A stretch of 59,200 bases of DNA from Gnetum montanum (GCA_015680685.1 MNCI01003777.1:340518-399717), one strand, 5' to 3'; shown: positions 44,920 to 56,299, counted from the stretch's first letter. A program made the numbers and translations. Notes: generated by a model not told the origin, from the sequence alone.

Positions 44920-45885
44920 TGATGAGATGCAATATCGCATGCACCGCGATATCGCGGCCGTCGCGATATCGTGTCAGCCTCTGCGATATCGCGTACATGA
45001 TATCATGGTCCACCGCCAAATCTATAAATAAGAGGTGGAACTCCCCTCATTCTCATCCTAGGCTTAAAGTAGGGAAAATCTGGTAGTTTGATCACTCCAG
45101 AGATAGAATATTTTCCATGTGCCTGCAGTAGGAGTCCCCAAGTGAACGGATCTTTATTCGAGCAGCTTTGTACCTAAATGCAAGTTGTGTATGGAAAGAA
45201 AGATGAGCTTTGTGGATAAACTTTGTAGTGCATGGAATAGGTTTATTACATGTTATTTCTTACCTGTTATTTATTACCTGCATTAGCGCGGCATGAGTAT
45301 GACTTGATTACGAGCATTGATGAATGTGTACGGCTAATCAAGGAATCGGCTACTCATCGTGATTAGTCTCTCTCGCCCTTGTCTCCTAGAATGCGGGATG
45401 AGTACGACTTGATTACGAGCATCTACGGATGTGTACGGCTAGTCAAGGAATCGGTTGCTCATCACGGTTAGGCTAATTAGGTGCCTCAGTATGACCACTT
45501 CGAGCACGTGCGTTATGTGTAGTTATCCCAGTAACGATTAGCGTTTGGTAGTCGCAGTTGCATAGTTCAGGGTGTGTATGGTAAGTGGGAACAGATGCTA
45601 ATGCTAGTTAATTTAGACTTAGTCCTTAGTTAGAGTTAGTTAGCTTCCTCAACCCTTCACCTTGATAGCATAGGAGAAAAACCATAAAAGACCATAAAAA
45701 TCATATACCTCGGACTTACTTAACCATACACCGTGACAACAACAAGTAAGTTTGGGAAGACAACGTATGATTAACCCCAAGTGTTCCATGGGCCGTTTAG
45801 GCATTTAGTCTGCGGAGTTTGACCAGATCGCACGTGCTATGCTCGTTTTGTATGGTTGAGTGTAGGGGTACCTTGCCACTCATCA
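44920..45885 (+). mobile_element. solo LTR of the B/D superfamily in C 5' LTR
   Basis: A 966-bp LTR, TGATGAG...CTCATCA, flanked by CTCCT and ATCCC. The homologous unoccupied site in the other C LTR (about 25785) reads CTCCCATT, so the duplication was probably CTCCC with one change on each side. It carries a GATATC array, TATAAATA at 45023-45030, and the full shared body. Its GC-rich palindromes are well preserved, so it is young. Confidence 0.9.
44929..45030 (+). promoter_or_regulatory. GATATC array with perfect 14- and 12-bp palindromes
   Basis: CCGCGATATCGCGG (44944-44957) and CATGATATCATG (44996-45007) are perfect palindromes, with TCGCGATATCGTG and TGCGATATCGCG between them, all in front of TATAAATA. 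Confidence 0.7.
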
Positions 45886-46779
45886 ATCCCATTAAAGCAA
45901 ATGGTGTTATGCTATTGTGCTCCAATGAACCTTGTGAGATTGCCAAACTATGACTACGTTGCCAAGATTGCATGTGTGAGTGCTAAAAAAACCCAAATGT
46001 ACCTGAAGACAATGAAAAATAGTGCAATTTTTGGAAACTATGCTTCAGGACTACGCTGCCCACTTTCTCGAGTGGTGTCAAGTGTAGGTACAATTTGGGA
46101 GCAAATAGGGGATGCAAAAGAAATGCAAATTGCTAATCTTGCTCATCAAAGGAATGTTGAAGTTGAGATGAAGATTGGTGCTAAGTTCTGGAGGCTCTTG
46201 GAGGTATTTTTGATTAACTATGTTGACTACACTCTAGAGCGTAGTCCCAACAATTAGGCAAATTTTGCAAAAAATGTGTTTCAATGTAGACTATGCTAAC
46301 TATGCTCTAGAGCATAGTCCTAGTAGTGAGAGTGTAGCTCTAACACTTAGAAAAATCTGGCAAAAACTGATGTTCTCATGCAGACTATACGGACTACGCT
46401 CTAGAGCATAGTAGGGAGTGTAGCTTCAAAAGTTAGAAGATTTGTCAAACTGTTTCTTTCATGCCAACCAAGCTTGACAACTTTTGGCTTGACACTTAGG
46501 CAAAATTGGTCATTGGTGTGTAGACTATGTTGACTATGCTTTGAAGCATAGTCTCAGCAGGGGGAGTGTAGTCAGGACACTTAGAAAATTCTATAGTTGC
46601 TATCAACACTTAGAAAAATCTTGCAAATCTAGGTTGTATGTGTAGACTACGCTAACTATGCTCTAGAGCATAGTCCTAGTAGTGGGGAGCATTGTCTCAA
46701 CACTTAGAAAAATTTGCCAAGTTTTGACATAGACAAATTTGTAGTCAAAACTCAAGAGTCCAAATTTGGTGGTGTTTCA

Positions 46780-47705
46780 AGGATAAGGGATAAGAAGCAA
46801 GCATTCATTTCTAAATATGACTATATGATTTATAGAATCTCCCATTTCATCATTATACTTTGTAAAGAATGGCAATGAAATCCCCTTAGGCAAAATAAGT
46901 ATTGGAATTGTAGAAATCATAGGATCACTTAAAATTCAATTTAAGAAAATAAGAGAGGCTCCTTGAATGACCAATGCCTTAGCCACTTTATCTTCAATGC
47001 TTTGAAGATAAAACATAACATATTTGAGTAGTGCCAATAGTTATGGATCTGTTTTAGGGAAGTGAGGAGTAGGCTAAGTTATAATAATAAGTGATGATGT
47101 CATAGGAGGATGCATGTATGAAATGGATCCAAATGCTGTAGAAGTGGATATGTCCAATGAAATAGAATTAGATAGATATAGAAGAAAAGACTATGCATTA
47201 CTAGGTTGAAAAATGTTAAACATAGACTAGATGATAAAAGTAGGTAAGAAAATAGAAGGAAAAAATGAATCATAGATTGCGTTGAGGGATATAATATGAA
47301 ATTTCAGAAATGGAATAGGGGATTGAAAAAAAGAATGAGGGTTATTAGCATTATTGGGAGGAAAAGGATGGTAAAATGGAGGAACAGAGCTCAGTGAAAG
47401 GCTAAGGTTAGAGGGTCTTGTGTAGGAGGAATAAATCCATGTGAAGAGTTTTAAGCAGTTATGACATTAATGTTATATATGTGATGTGAAAGACGATTTG
47501 TCTTACTAAGCACTTCAATTGATAGTTCTTCATCTTCATTAGTCACATAAATGTTTAATTTTGAGGCTACATTTCTTGTTTTTCTTCTAGCAGTAATGTA
47601 AGGACTAGAAGATTGATCTAGGATAGCTTTCAACCTAGCCTCTTTGCAAGTATATTCTTTCCTACGTCTTCTCTTGCTCTATGATAAATTCTACAATCTT
47701 CTTAG
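46780..47705 (-). pseudogene. gag: gag of element E, N-terminal part
   Basis: Minus strand, from a basic start (RRRRKEYTCKEARLKAILD, about 47640-47690) through ITARRKTRNVASKL, an acidic patch (NEDEELSIEV), a Pro/Phe/Ser-rich stretch (47000-47450) and YVMFYLQSIEDKVAKALVIQG to KYNDEMGDSINHIVIFRNE at 46830-46890. The last part corresponds to KYNDEGDPNDHLVTFKFE in gag of C, so both are capsid N-termini of related gypsy elements. It breaks at 46780 where the LTR of C begins; the rest is at 23231-25013. Confidence 0.65.
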
Positions 47706-48990
47706 CTTCCTCATGGTAGGTTAGTGGGATGATCTAGATTATGAAGAAAAATAGAAAGATAATTTATTCTCTCATATTCTACAATAAGCATAACATATCT
47801 AGCATAAGTAAGAAGCCTATCTCTTGCTTAATGCAAGCTATCTCGTAGTTCCTTTGGCTTAATCCTTTAAGAAAATCCCTAATTTCTTCTTAGATAAATA
47901 AGTATTTAGAGCTTTAAAAAGTCTAAAATAGAAGATGATGCCATAGCTAGAAATGTGTTTTAGTGGTAAATGTGACTTCACAGAGCTATTACTAAAACTC
48001 TAATTTTTTCTATAATTAGGTTGAACTTAAAATAGAGAGTGACTCTAGCTATTTAGGACAAATGAAGTAGTTATAGAAGAAATGACATGACATTAGTGTT
48101 TTCACATGATGTGTCAATCAGACTATAAATTGTCCAAACCCTTTAAGCTCAACAAGAAATTTCATAAACACAATCTTATTATACTACCAAAATTTTTTGC
48201 ATAAACAACAAAGTATGAGTCTCTATTTGGGCTAGTTAATAGTTGTCAAAGATTGCATTCAAGAGAGTCTTCAAAAAAAATTGAAAATTTTAGGATTAAA
48301 ATACTAAGTAATACACTTTAAAATAATGAAACTATTTTAGTCGTTTCAAAATACCAAAGAATTTCTTAGATTCTCTATGCTCAAAATAAGCAATTTCATT
48401 AAGACATTACTATTAAATTGCTCTTGAGGCTTTTCAAAAACATAAGCTCTTCTATGGAAAATCTTAATAGAAGTCTAATATTGCACAAAAATAGAGTTAT
48501 AAAACCAACCTAATAAAAATTTCAAAACTAAATGCCAAACAAGATACTATCTAAACCATTAGCTAAGCAACTAAAATAAAATGGGTAGAAATGAACTCAC
48601 AAGATTGAAACAAAGTAGCTGATGTCTTTAGCAAGTCATCTTACAAATAATCTTCAATTGTCATTTTCAATTCTTTCCATTTCTTAAAATCTACACTTAA
48701 AGCCCCTTTTATAGTAACTTTAGGGTAGTTACAATCATCATGAAAAGTTGAGGTAGGTTACAAATATCTAAGGGATTAATTTATAACCATCCTTAGAAGT
48801 TGTAACTTCTATGAGAATTTTAAGCCATGGTTGGCAAATGTGGGAAATCACAAATATCAAGGGAAAATAGTTATAACTTCTAATGGAAATTATAGCTATT
48901 ATGGAAAATCTCAAAATCCCAAAAATAAATTATATTTATCCAATGCTAGTAAATCCTTCTTCTCAAACCATAAACCCTACCCCTTTTCAC
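47706..48990 (-). mobile_element. probable leader and 5' LTR of element E
   Basis: AT-rich sequence upstream (minus) of the E gag. A TATAAAAGGGG string on minus (48703-48713) is the best promoter candidate. The partner LTR is not in the window and the edges cannot be fixed. No other coding content seen. Confidence 0.35.
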
Positions 48991-50990
48991 ATGTTTACAA
49001 GCTTTGTAATTTGTAATTTTTCAAATATCATTATTAAGGTTATGTATCCTTAATAACATGGACATCAACACATTTGCTTATGATGTGTGAACATTTGAAG
49101 GAGTGTATAGGTCCCGTGGCCATCTTGCCACACACAACGCCACTTTATTCTCATGTTAACAAAAAACAATATTGCCATTTGTCACTGGTTGCCCTTTCTT
49201 TGCTAACACTTGCTGATGTTTCTAGGTTCTTCGCCACTAGAGTCTTTGCTGTTTTTTATGCCAAATTCCTCAACAACTGTAGGCACTTCCAGATCCCTTA
49301 CCACCACCACTGCAGCATCATTTGCTGCCATGTGCTTCCATCACCAGCACCATCGAGAAGCAAAGAGCAATGACAATGAATGTTGGAACCCTATGCAAAC
49401 TTTCTGGAGTAGAAATCCATTGATTGCAAAAATCATTGGCCATATTTTAACCATGACAAACATCATGAGAGTAGCAGCGCTGGAGAAAAATTATTCCTGC
49501 CATTGCTTCTTTAATTTATTTTTTCAGATTTTGCAATTATTTGTTTCTCTGGTTCTTCTCTGATATTATATTTTTTGTGGTAATTTGTATTGCTTTGGTA
49601 TAGTTTAGGAGCATGAGCAGGTTTAAATGAAGCATGATCAGAGGGTAAAGGCCATTGCAATTGTAAGATTCATCCCATTTCCATGTGAGGTATACCTTCT
49701 TTAAGTATTTCTTAGGGTCTTTCCAATTTATCAAACCAGGACCTAATAACAATCGATTGATGTTGCAGGAGGTCCAGGGTGAGAACAACACATGTGAACC
49801 TGGAAACCCTCATGGACATAGAACTAGTAATCATGTTTTGTGGGTCTATCCCTTTGTTGTTTTGTTTTTTTGTGTTTGTGTTTTATGAAAGCAGACTGAA
49901 ACCCTTATTCCCTAGTTTATTTTTTGTGACCACCTCACTGAATTGGACTGTATTCTACAATTGCTGTATGCAGTAGAATGGGATTGAGAAGCAATGGATG
50001 CATTCAACCTCTTCAACAAACCCTCCATCAGGCAACATTTTCATAGTCTTGAGGTCTTTGTTAGACAAAATTTGAAGGAATATGATAGATTTGAATTACT
50101 ACAATTGCAAATTCTAATTAACTCTTCGTTTTTCTTGGAGAGCTTATTTCGATTTGCTTGAATAAATCTCCTTCTTGCCTTTGCTGCAGATTTTTTGTTT
50201 GTTTTTTCTTCTATTGTAAATAAAATCAAAACCATTGTTGCATCCTTCTTGTTCTTTTTGGGAATGAAATGTAGTAAAGCTTCTATAATTTATTTTCTCT
50301 GTAGTAGGGATCAATATTGATGAAAATAATAGAAGGGATGGATATTGATGAAAATAATTGTAGATAAAAATAACATTTTATTTTTTTCCCTTTGTATTTT
50401 CTGCAATTGTAGCATCTTTTGAAGGCTCAAGAATAGATGTTACTAAGCCATCTTGAAAATTCTCAATGATTTTAAAAGTACAGTTTGAACTTTGATGTAG
50501 AAATTGGATACAACTAATTATCAACTGGTCATTGCTCTCATTGAAGCCAATAATAAGATAAATAATACTTTTAACATACCTTCCTCTCTAGACAGCCTTG
50601 TTTTGATAATTGTTTACCTCTCATTATTATTTTGGTTGAAAATTTGGGTAGAAGATATTAGTCATGACATTGCCATATTAGAAATTGCCATATTATTTTG
50701 GTTGAAATTGACTACTTTCATTTAGCTTTCTTTTAGTCACTCATGATGAATTAATTTGGGAAAATTCAATTCTCAACATTATCTACTCCATCAAATGGTA
50801 GAAATGTAACAACATTTCTTTTCTTTTTACATAGAAACAACTTTAGCTAAGAAACATAGATTTTATTGGAAACTTTTCTTTTTACATAGAAACAAAAATC
50901 TTTTTTTAGGAAAACTTTCATCTAAGTTTGATAAAATAAAAACCTGACTCCTAATAAAACTTAGGGAACTATATAAATAGCACATCAAAA
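48991..50990. other. unresolved region without transposon signature
   Basis: Two kb that match none of the elements here. Base composition is more mixed, with an open plus-strand stretch at 49210-49563 (Ser/Thr/His-rich, MLMFLGSSPLESLLFF onward). A GT-AG interval of about 81 bp (49689-49769) has RVKAIAIVRFIPFPCE before it and EVQGENNTCEPGNPHG after it in compatible frames. From about 49995 a further frame reads MDAFNLFNKPSIRQHFH and LEVFVRQNLKEYDRFELLQL. These may be exons of a decayed host gene, or chance. I cannot name a product. Confidence 0.3.
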
Positions 50991-51246
50991 AACTATCCTG
51001 TAGGTGGAAAAAGAATAGTTAAAGTAATGCTTATAGGGATTCTCATATCATGAACCCTTGCATAGGTAATTTTAGTTGTGATGCATGCTCTTCTTTCCTC
51101 TTTTTACCTAGTTGAAGCCTCAACTTGGTCTTCACCTTTGTCTTCAACAACTATTTTTATTTTCTTGACATCCAACTTCTTGACTACTAATTTTTGAGGT
51201 TCGTCCCAACTAGTTGCTTATGTATTTTGAGACATAAAAGCCTCTC

Positions 51247-51630
51247 CTAATGAATCATCATTATTGAACCCTTGTTGGTATTCAAATTAAGTGTTGCATT
51301 CATGAAAGTTACCCCAAACATTGGAATGTATGGATAGTCCATGGTGAGAAATCTAAACTCATTTGAAAGCCAAAGTAGAAAAGGGCTTTCACTAGATGCT
51401 CCATGGATGGTTGCTTTACAATAAGCTCTTAAGACATTCTCCATGGATGGTTGCTTTACAATAAGCTCTTAAGACATTCTCTGGATAGCATCTTGTAACA
51501 TATGGGACAAAAGGCCTCCTTATTGCTTTATCTCCAAGAGCCATCTTTCTACCTTACACTCAAACACTTCACTTGCCTTCTCACTTAAACTTTGCATTGA
51601 AAAATGATGTAATTCTAAGCAATCCATATC
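51247..51630 (-). pseudogene. ORF inside the G 3' LTR region
   Basis: A minus-strand frame from about 51630 (MDCLELHHFSMQSL, SEKASEVFECKVERWLLEIKQ) through the duplicated segment to ENVLRAYCKATIHGASSESP, FRFLTMDYPYIPMFGVTF and a stop at 51247, with one TAA and one TAA/TAG interruption. It begins just downstream of the TATA-like string, so an LTR transcript could carry it. No family recognised. It could be an accessory LTR ORF or chance. Confidence 0.3.
51399..51478 (+). repeat. perfect 40-bp tandem duplication
   Basis: Two identical 40-bp units starting CTCCATGGATGG and ending AAGACATT, back to back. Perfect identity in such decayed surroundings marks a recent event (or an assembly slip). 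Confidence 0.9.
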
Positions 51631-52191
51631 TCTTTTTATAGTAAAATTCCTAGCAATTTCACTAACCAACTTTATGACTTAGCCAAAATTAATTATCTTT
51701 GCATCATTATATAGTAGGCTAATTTGAATTCCACTATTTTATGGTTGAAATTAATTTACCACTAAGTAGTTATCTAACCATCACTCCCACTTACAAGTAA
51801 TGGTTACTTAAAATAGTCTAAATCTAATTTTTAAACCAACATTTTAAATTAAATATATTTTAACTAGTACTTTAACATATACATGTTTTTATAATATTAT
51901 ATAGACTTATCTAACATACGTATAGGATATATATATGTTATAGTTAAATATTATATAAGTTTATACATATACTACTAAGCATATATATATATTAAAGTTT
52001 ATTTATAAAGGTTTACTAATTACTACTATGTATACTAAATATTACTATACTATATGCATATATTTATTGGTATATATATAGGTTTAAGTTGTAGGTAGTT
52101 GTACAAAATAATGTTTTATATGCAAAATGTTATATGGAAATTATAACTCTATCCCATCTAATGTTAATAATTTGTAGGTGTCCTTCGATAA

Positions 52192-53125
52192 TTATTTCTT
52201 GATCTGAAATGGACTAGTCCATATTGTTGAAAACTTATTTAGATTTTTCATATTCCATAATAATACAAGATCGCAAACTTTAAAATTCCTTTCCAAAGCC
52301 TTTTTATCAAACCATCTTTGGACTTGAGAAGCATTCTTTAGTAAATTATCTTTAGCTCTATCCATTTTGGCTTCTCTTTTAATGAGAAAGACCATGAAAC
52401 TTCTATCTTTATTAGTTTTCTTACTATACTTTTGTACAAAATCTAAGGCTAAACTTATAATCTTATTCATAATTCTTGCATGAAAACCATAGATCAAGTT
52501 ATAAGCTAATGTTCCAATAGCCTTCTTAAATCTAATACGATCAGTCCATAATGCAGATTACAAGTAATCAATCCACTTTCATGGATTCCCATCCATCAAC
52601 TTCTTAATATAGGAAATAAGCTTTTTATTTGTAAATTTAGCTAAGTCATTTCCTTGAGGATAATAATTTGAAGAAGAAAGTAGAAAGATGGATTTTTTCG
52701 ATGCCCATTCTATAAATTCTTTAGATTGAAATGCTGGTCCATTATTAGATACCAATACTTTGGGTAGACCCAAACAACTTAGAATTTGATCTTCCAAGAA
52801 GTTAATCACATTTGATGCTAAATTTTTGTTAAAGCCTTGCTTCAAACCATTTGGTAAAGTAATTGATAGCTGTAAGAATAAAATTATGTCCAACTCTTGA
52901 AGGAGTAATTGTACCAATGAAATCTAAGCCCCATTGCTGAAATGGTCTATCTACAATTACTGGTTTTAAAGGAGCTTTAGCTTTTTTTATCTTTGATACA
53001 TGAATTTGGCATTTGTAACATATTTGATTTTTTAAACAAATATCTTGATACATACTAAGTCAATAAAAATCATAACAAAGTATATGTTACATTGTCAACT
53101 TAGGAGATTCATAAAACAAATTAGA
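52192..53125 (-). pseudogene. integrase of element G
   Basis: Minus strand: zinc-binding half CLKNQICYKCQIHVSK (about 53000-53040); catalytic core with RPFQQWGLDFIGTI (first Asp kept), VLVSNNGPAFQSKEF (second Asp now Asn) and YYPQGNDLAKFTNKK (canonical NGQAESTNK; Glu now Lys); C-terminal domain with REAKMDRAKDNLLKNASQVQRWFDKKALERNFKVCD, given here only as landmarks, and FSTIWTSPFQI, the GPF-type module with Gly changed to Ser (about 52210-52245). Two of three catalytic acids are gone through G-to-A, as in element C. It ends at 52192, next to the 3' LTR. Confidence 0.85.
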
Positions 53126-53239
53126 ATGATCATGGAATTGTTCTAAAATAGGACAAATTTGATGATTGTGAGCACATTTCAACAAAACCTCTCTAAAATA
53201 TTTTCTATATAAGATTTCATCTTTAACTACAAACTTATT

Positions 53240-54620
53240 TGCTCTTTTGAAGAAAGCTCTCTTTTAACTTGCAGTTAAGTTATTGGGAACTTTACGTGTA
53301 TCAAGGAATTCTAGAATCTCATCATACCAATTTTCCTTATGAGTCTTAAGTATACATACTTTATCTTCTCTAGCCATTAACTTGGCTAATCCCATTCCTT
53401 TAATGGTTTCACATATTTCTAATGAAAATTTGAAACCTTGAAGCTTTATGAGCCAATTTCCTTTCTTCAATCCAATTTCATTTTGGACTAAGAATTGTTT
53501 GACTATAGGCTCAATTAGCATAATATGAACTAATGAGCTTTCCAAGTCATATTTGAAATGTAGGTGCTTTAATGATTGTGATTGCTTATTTCTCTAAGTC
53601 TAAATAATTTAACTCTAAACCTTTCAATCGATATCCAAAAAATTCAATTGGTTCATCTTGATCCTCATCTCTTTGAAGCAAAATCATAAATCCATAAGTC
53701 TTCTTTCAATTTTGGTTTTGCCAAGTAAGGATCTTCTTGAATGGCTATCTTAATTTCCAATAAAGCTTTCTCTGATTCTAGTGTTTTCTTTACTAAGACA
53801 ACTTTCTTTAGCATATGCATAAAGGGTTTAGTCATTTTAGTGATTCTAAGATAAATTTCTTAACAAAATTTATCTTTCCAAAGAAAGATTTAAGAGACTT
53901 TTTACTTGTAGGATGCTCAATATTTTGTACTTCTTGGATTTAAAAGTTATCTATAGCAATTCCTTCTTGATAAATTACATGACCTAGTAAACGTTCATAT
54001 TTAACCCTAAAGATACATTTCTTAGGATTTAATGAAACACCATACTCATGACATATGTCAAAAACTTGTTGAAGATGACCAATATGATCTTCCTTCCTTT
54101 TTGAAAAAATAGTGATATCATCCAAATAAACCACAATGAAATCACTTATTAAACCTTTGAAGCTTAAATCCATTGCTCTTTGAAAAGTAGCTCCAACATT
54201 TGACAATCCAAATGACATTATTTGGTAAGCAAAAGTTCCTCATTTGGTAATAAATGTTATTTTATATTTGTCGCCCTTATCTACCATGATTTGATTATAG
54301 CCTAAAAAACCATCTAGGAAAGAATATATTTGATAACCTAATACTTTGATCAACATTTTATCAATTCTAGGAAGTGGGTATTTATCTTTTTCTGAGGCTT
54401 CATTCAAATTTCTGAAATCCACTCAAAGCCTAATATCACAATTCTTTTTTCTTATTGGAACAAGGTTAGCAAGCCATGTCAAATATCAGACTAGATATAT
54501 AATTTAGGCTTGTAATAACTTCTCGATCTCAACTTCCATAGTTGGCTCAAATGATGGATTAAATTTCCTTTGTTTTTGTTTAACTATCTTATAGCCACCT
54601 ATCAAAGGAATTTTATCTAT
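53240..54620 (-). pseudogene. reverse transcriptase and gypsy-type RNase H remnant of element G
   Basis: Minus strand RT: IGGYKIVKQKQRKFNP, VDFRNLNEASEKDKYPLPRID, YSFLDGFLGYNQI, FAYQIMSFGLSNVGATFQRAM, then the active-site VVYLDD at 54117-54128, intact, and LNPKKCIFRV..LLGHV. Downstream (53550-53900) the usual RNase H core is badly eroded, but its end is clear: KKGNWLIKLQGFKFSLEI and IKGMGLAKLMA (53380-53470). RT copies the element RNA into DNA. TGA and TAG stops separate the motifs. This is the only RT in the window. Confidence 0.85.
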
Positions 54621-55064
54621 TATCACATCTAGTATAAAATTTTTAATATCATCATAAGACCAAGAAAATTTTTTCAAAAGCAATAATAAATTTTGCTTAA
54701 AGATTCAATCCTTTCCCTTTGTAACATTTAACATCTTTGGTATCTTAGTAGATCCAAGATTTACTACTTCAAAAGCTTGATTATTTGAATTATATATATC
54801 TTTTCCAGTAAGCAAATTTTTGCTAAACTCATGTTCATAATCAATCATCTTTTTGGGAATAGAGTTTGTCTTAAACCTTGATGTTATTTTAGATATGATT
54901 TAACTTTCAAATTCTTGTTTATTCCTTAAGAATCTAAGCAATTTATCATCATCTTCAAATACTTATAAATGCTTTATGTTATCTAGTACTGATGGTTGAT
55001 GTTCATTCTCAATCGTTACACCTTCATAACCTTCTATCTTTTTCACATCTAATGTTGAAGTTGC

Positions 55065-55463
55065 TTTTGCTAAGTCATCTGCTATATAATTATCCTTCCT
55101 ATCTATATGTTCTATTTGGTAGTGATGAAATTGATCCCACATTTTATAGACAAGTTATTTTTAAGGTCACAAGAATGAGCTTTTTACCACACAATTATCT
55201 TTAATCTATTCACAAACTAATCTTGTCTCTCTTTTTATAGTCATTAATTTGATTCCTCTTTCCAATGTTGTTTCAATTTCAATACACAAAGCGTCATATT
55301 CAACCTTGTTGTTAGTACAAGGGAAAGATAGATGAATTTCCTTGAATATTTTTGGGAAATCATCTTTTACTAGAACTACTCCAGCTCTTTCACCTTTGAA
55401 GTTACAAGAACCATCAAAGTATAATTCCCATTTGCTCTCATCTTGAAATTCTTCTTTTTCCAA
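55065..55463 (-). pseudogene. second RNase H of element G, upstream of RT
   Basis: Minus strand: WELYFDGSCNFKGERAGVVL (first Asp kept), CTNNKVEYDALCIEIE (Glu kept), IKLMTIKRETRLVCEQI (the GDS Asp position is changed), and IEHIDRKDNYIADDLAK (last Asp kept). It lies between protease and RT, so the order is protease, RNase H, RT, old RNase H, integrase. Tat-lineage elements are known to carry an added archaeal-type RNase H. The placement before RT is read directly here; its classification is inference. Confidence 0.7.
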
Positions 55464-55499
55464 ATTATTAACTTCTTGAAGTGTATAAATTCTAGCTGC

Positions 55500-56090
55500 A
55501 AAAGCTCTTGTTTCAATAACTTTGTTTTTTTTTCATTTGAAGTAATGTTTTCACTCATCAAAGGCTCACTGTATATGTATATTTGAGTCAGCTCTCCTTT
55601 CCAAGGTAGCCACATATGTAAAGAATTTGTTGATATGTAACTAGAGAAATTTTTACTCCAACTTCTACTCAACAAAAGACTATGTGAATATGGTATGTCT
55701 GCTACTTGAATAGTTATTCTACTTTTGATATGGGGTTCAAAAGTGATTTCTAATAAAACATTTGGTAACTAACCCACAATCTTCACTCTACTTTTATCCA
55801 CTTGAAAAATTTTTTTATTAGATTTTTCAAGAGTCAAACCAAGTTTTTTGCATGTAGAGAAAATGGAGTAATAGTAGATATAGCTTCAAGATTGACTAAA
55901 CAATTATGAAGATACTTGTCCTTTAACTTCATTGTAAAAAGAAAAGGAGAAGCCTCCTTATCAAGAGTATAATCATAGTTAGTTTTTGTTGTCTTGTCCA
56001 TGTTAGATACATAGCTTAACTTTGATCCTCTAACTCTCTTTTTACCTTTAATAAGCTTCAAATATTTTCTTTTCTGATCTCTTATCTATA
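55500..56090 (-). pseudogene. aspartic protease of element G
   Basis: Minus strand: SPFLFTMKLKDKYLHNCLVNLEAISTITPFSL. The LVNLEA string stands for canonical L-D-S/L-G-A (Asp to Asn, Gly to Glu; 55880-55910), so catalysis is lost. KKLGLTLEKS-type, VKIVG, VADIPYSHSLLLSRSW and MWLPWKGELTQIY follow, the pattern of plant gypsy proteases that end in LLGRSW. It follows gag and precedes the upstream RNase H. Confidence 0.7.
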
Positions 56091-56299
56091 GCAATTGATA
56101 TATGCTAATACTTGCTCTGATATGTTTAAGATCTTCAATTAAATCATATTCTCCATCTCCATAAAAGCTTGGTTTCTTCATCCATTTATTAAAAGACTGA
56201 TTTTCAATATTTTGCTCTACTTGATCTTCTTTACCCTTATTTTTATCTTTTCTACTTGGTTTAAAAACCTTTCTCTTAGTGGATGGATTGAAAATGAGG

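Larger units (their letters stand above)
44179..46779 (-). mobile_element. 5' LTR of element C, interrupted by a solo LTR
   Basis: The partner of 25014-26597: 2601 bp as found, about 1630 bp after discounting the inserted LTR (44920-45885) and its 5-bp duplication. On minus, a TATAAATA box is at 44828-44835 and the U3 end at 46779. Five CTCTAGAG-centred palindromes lie at 46225-46246, 46298-46319, 46392-46413, 46532-46553 and 46654-46675, one more than in the 3' LTR. Confidence 0.85.
51000..52190 (-). mobile_element. probable 3' LTR of element G
   Basis: Lies directly downstream (minus) of the G integrase. A minus-strand TATAAAAAG string is at about 51636-51644, and 51890-52090 is an extreme AT tract of TATATA runs. 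The partner LTR is missing, so exact ends are unknown. Confidence 0.45.
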
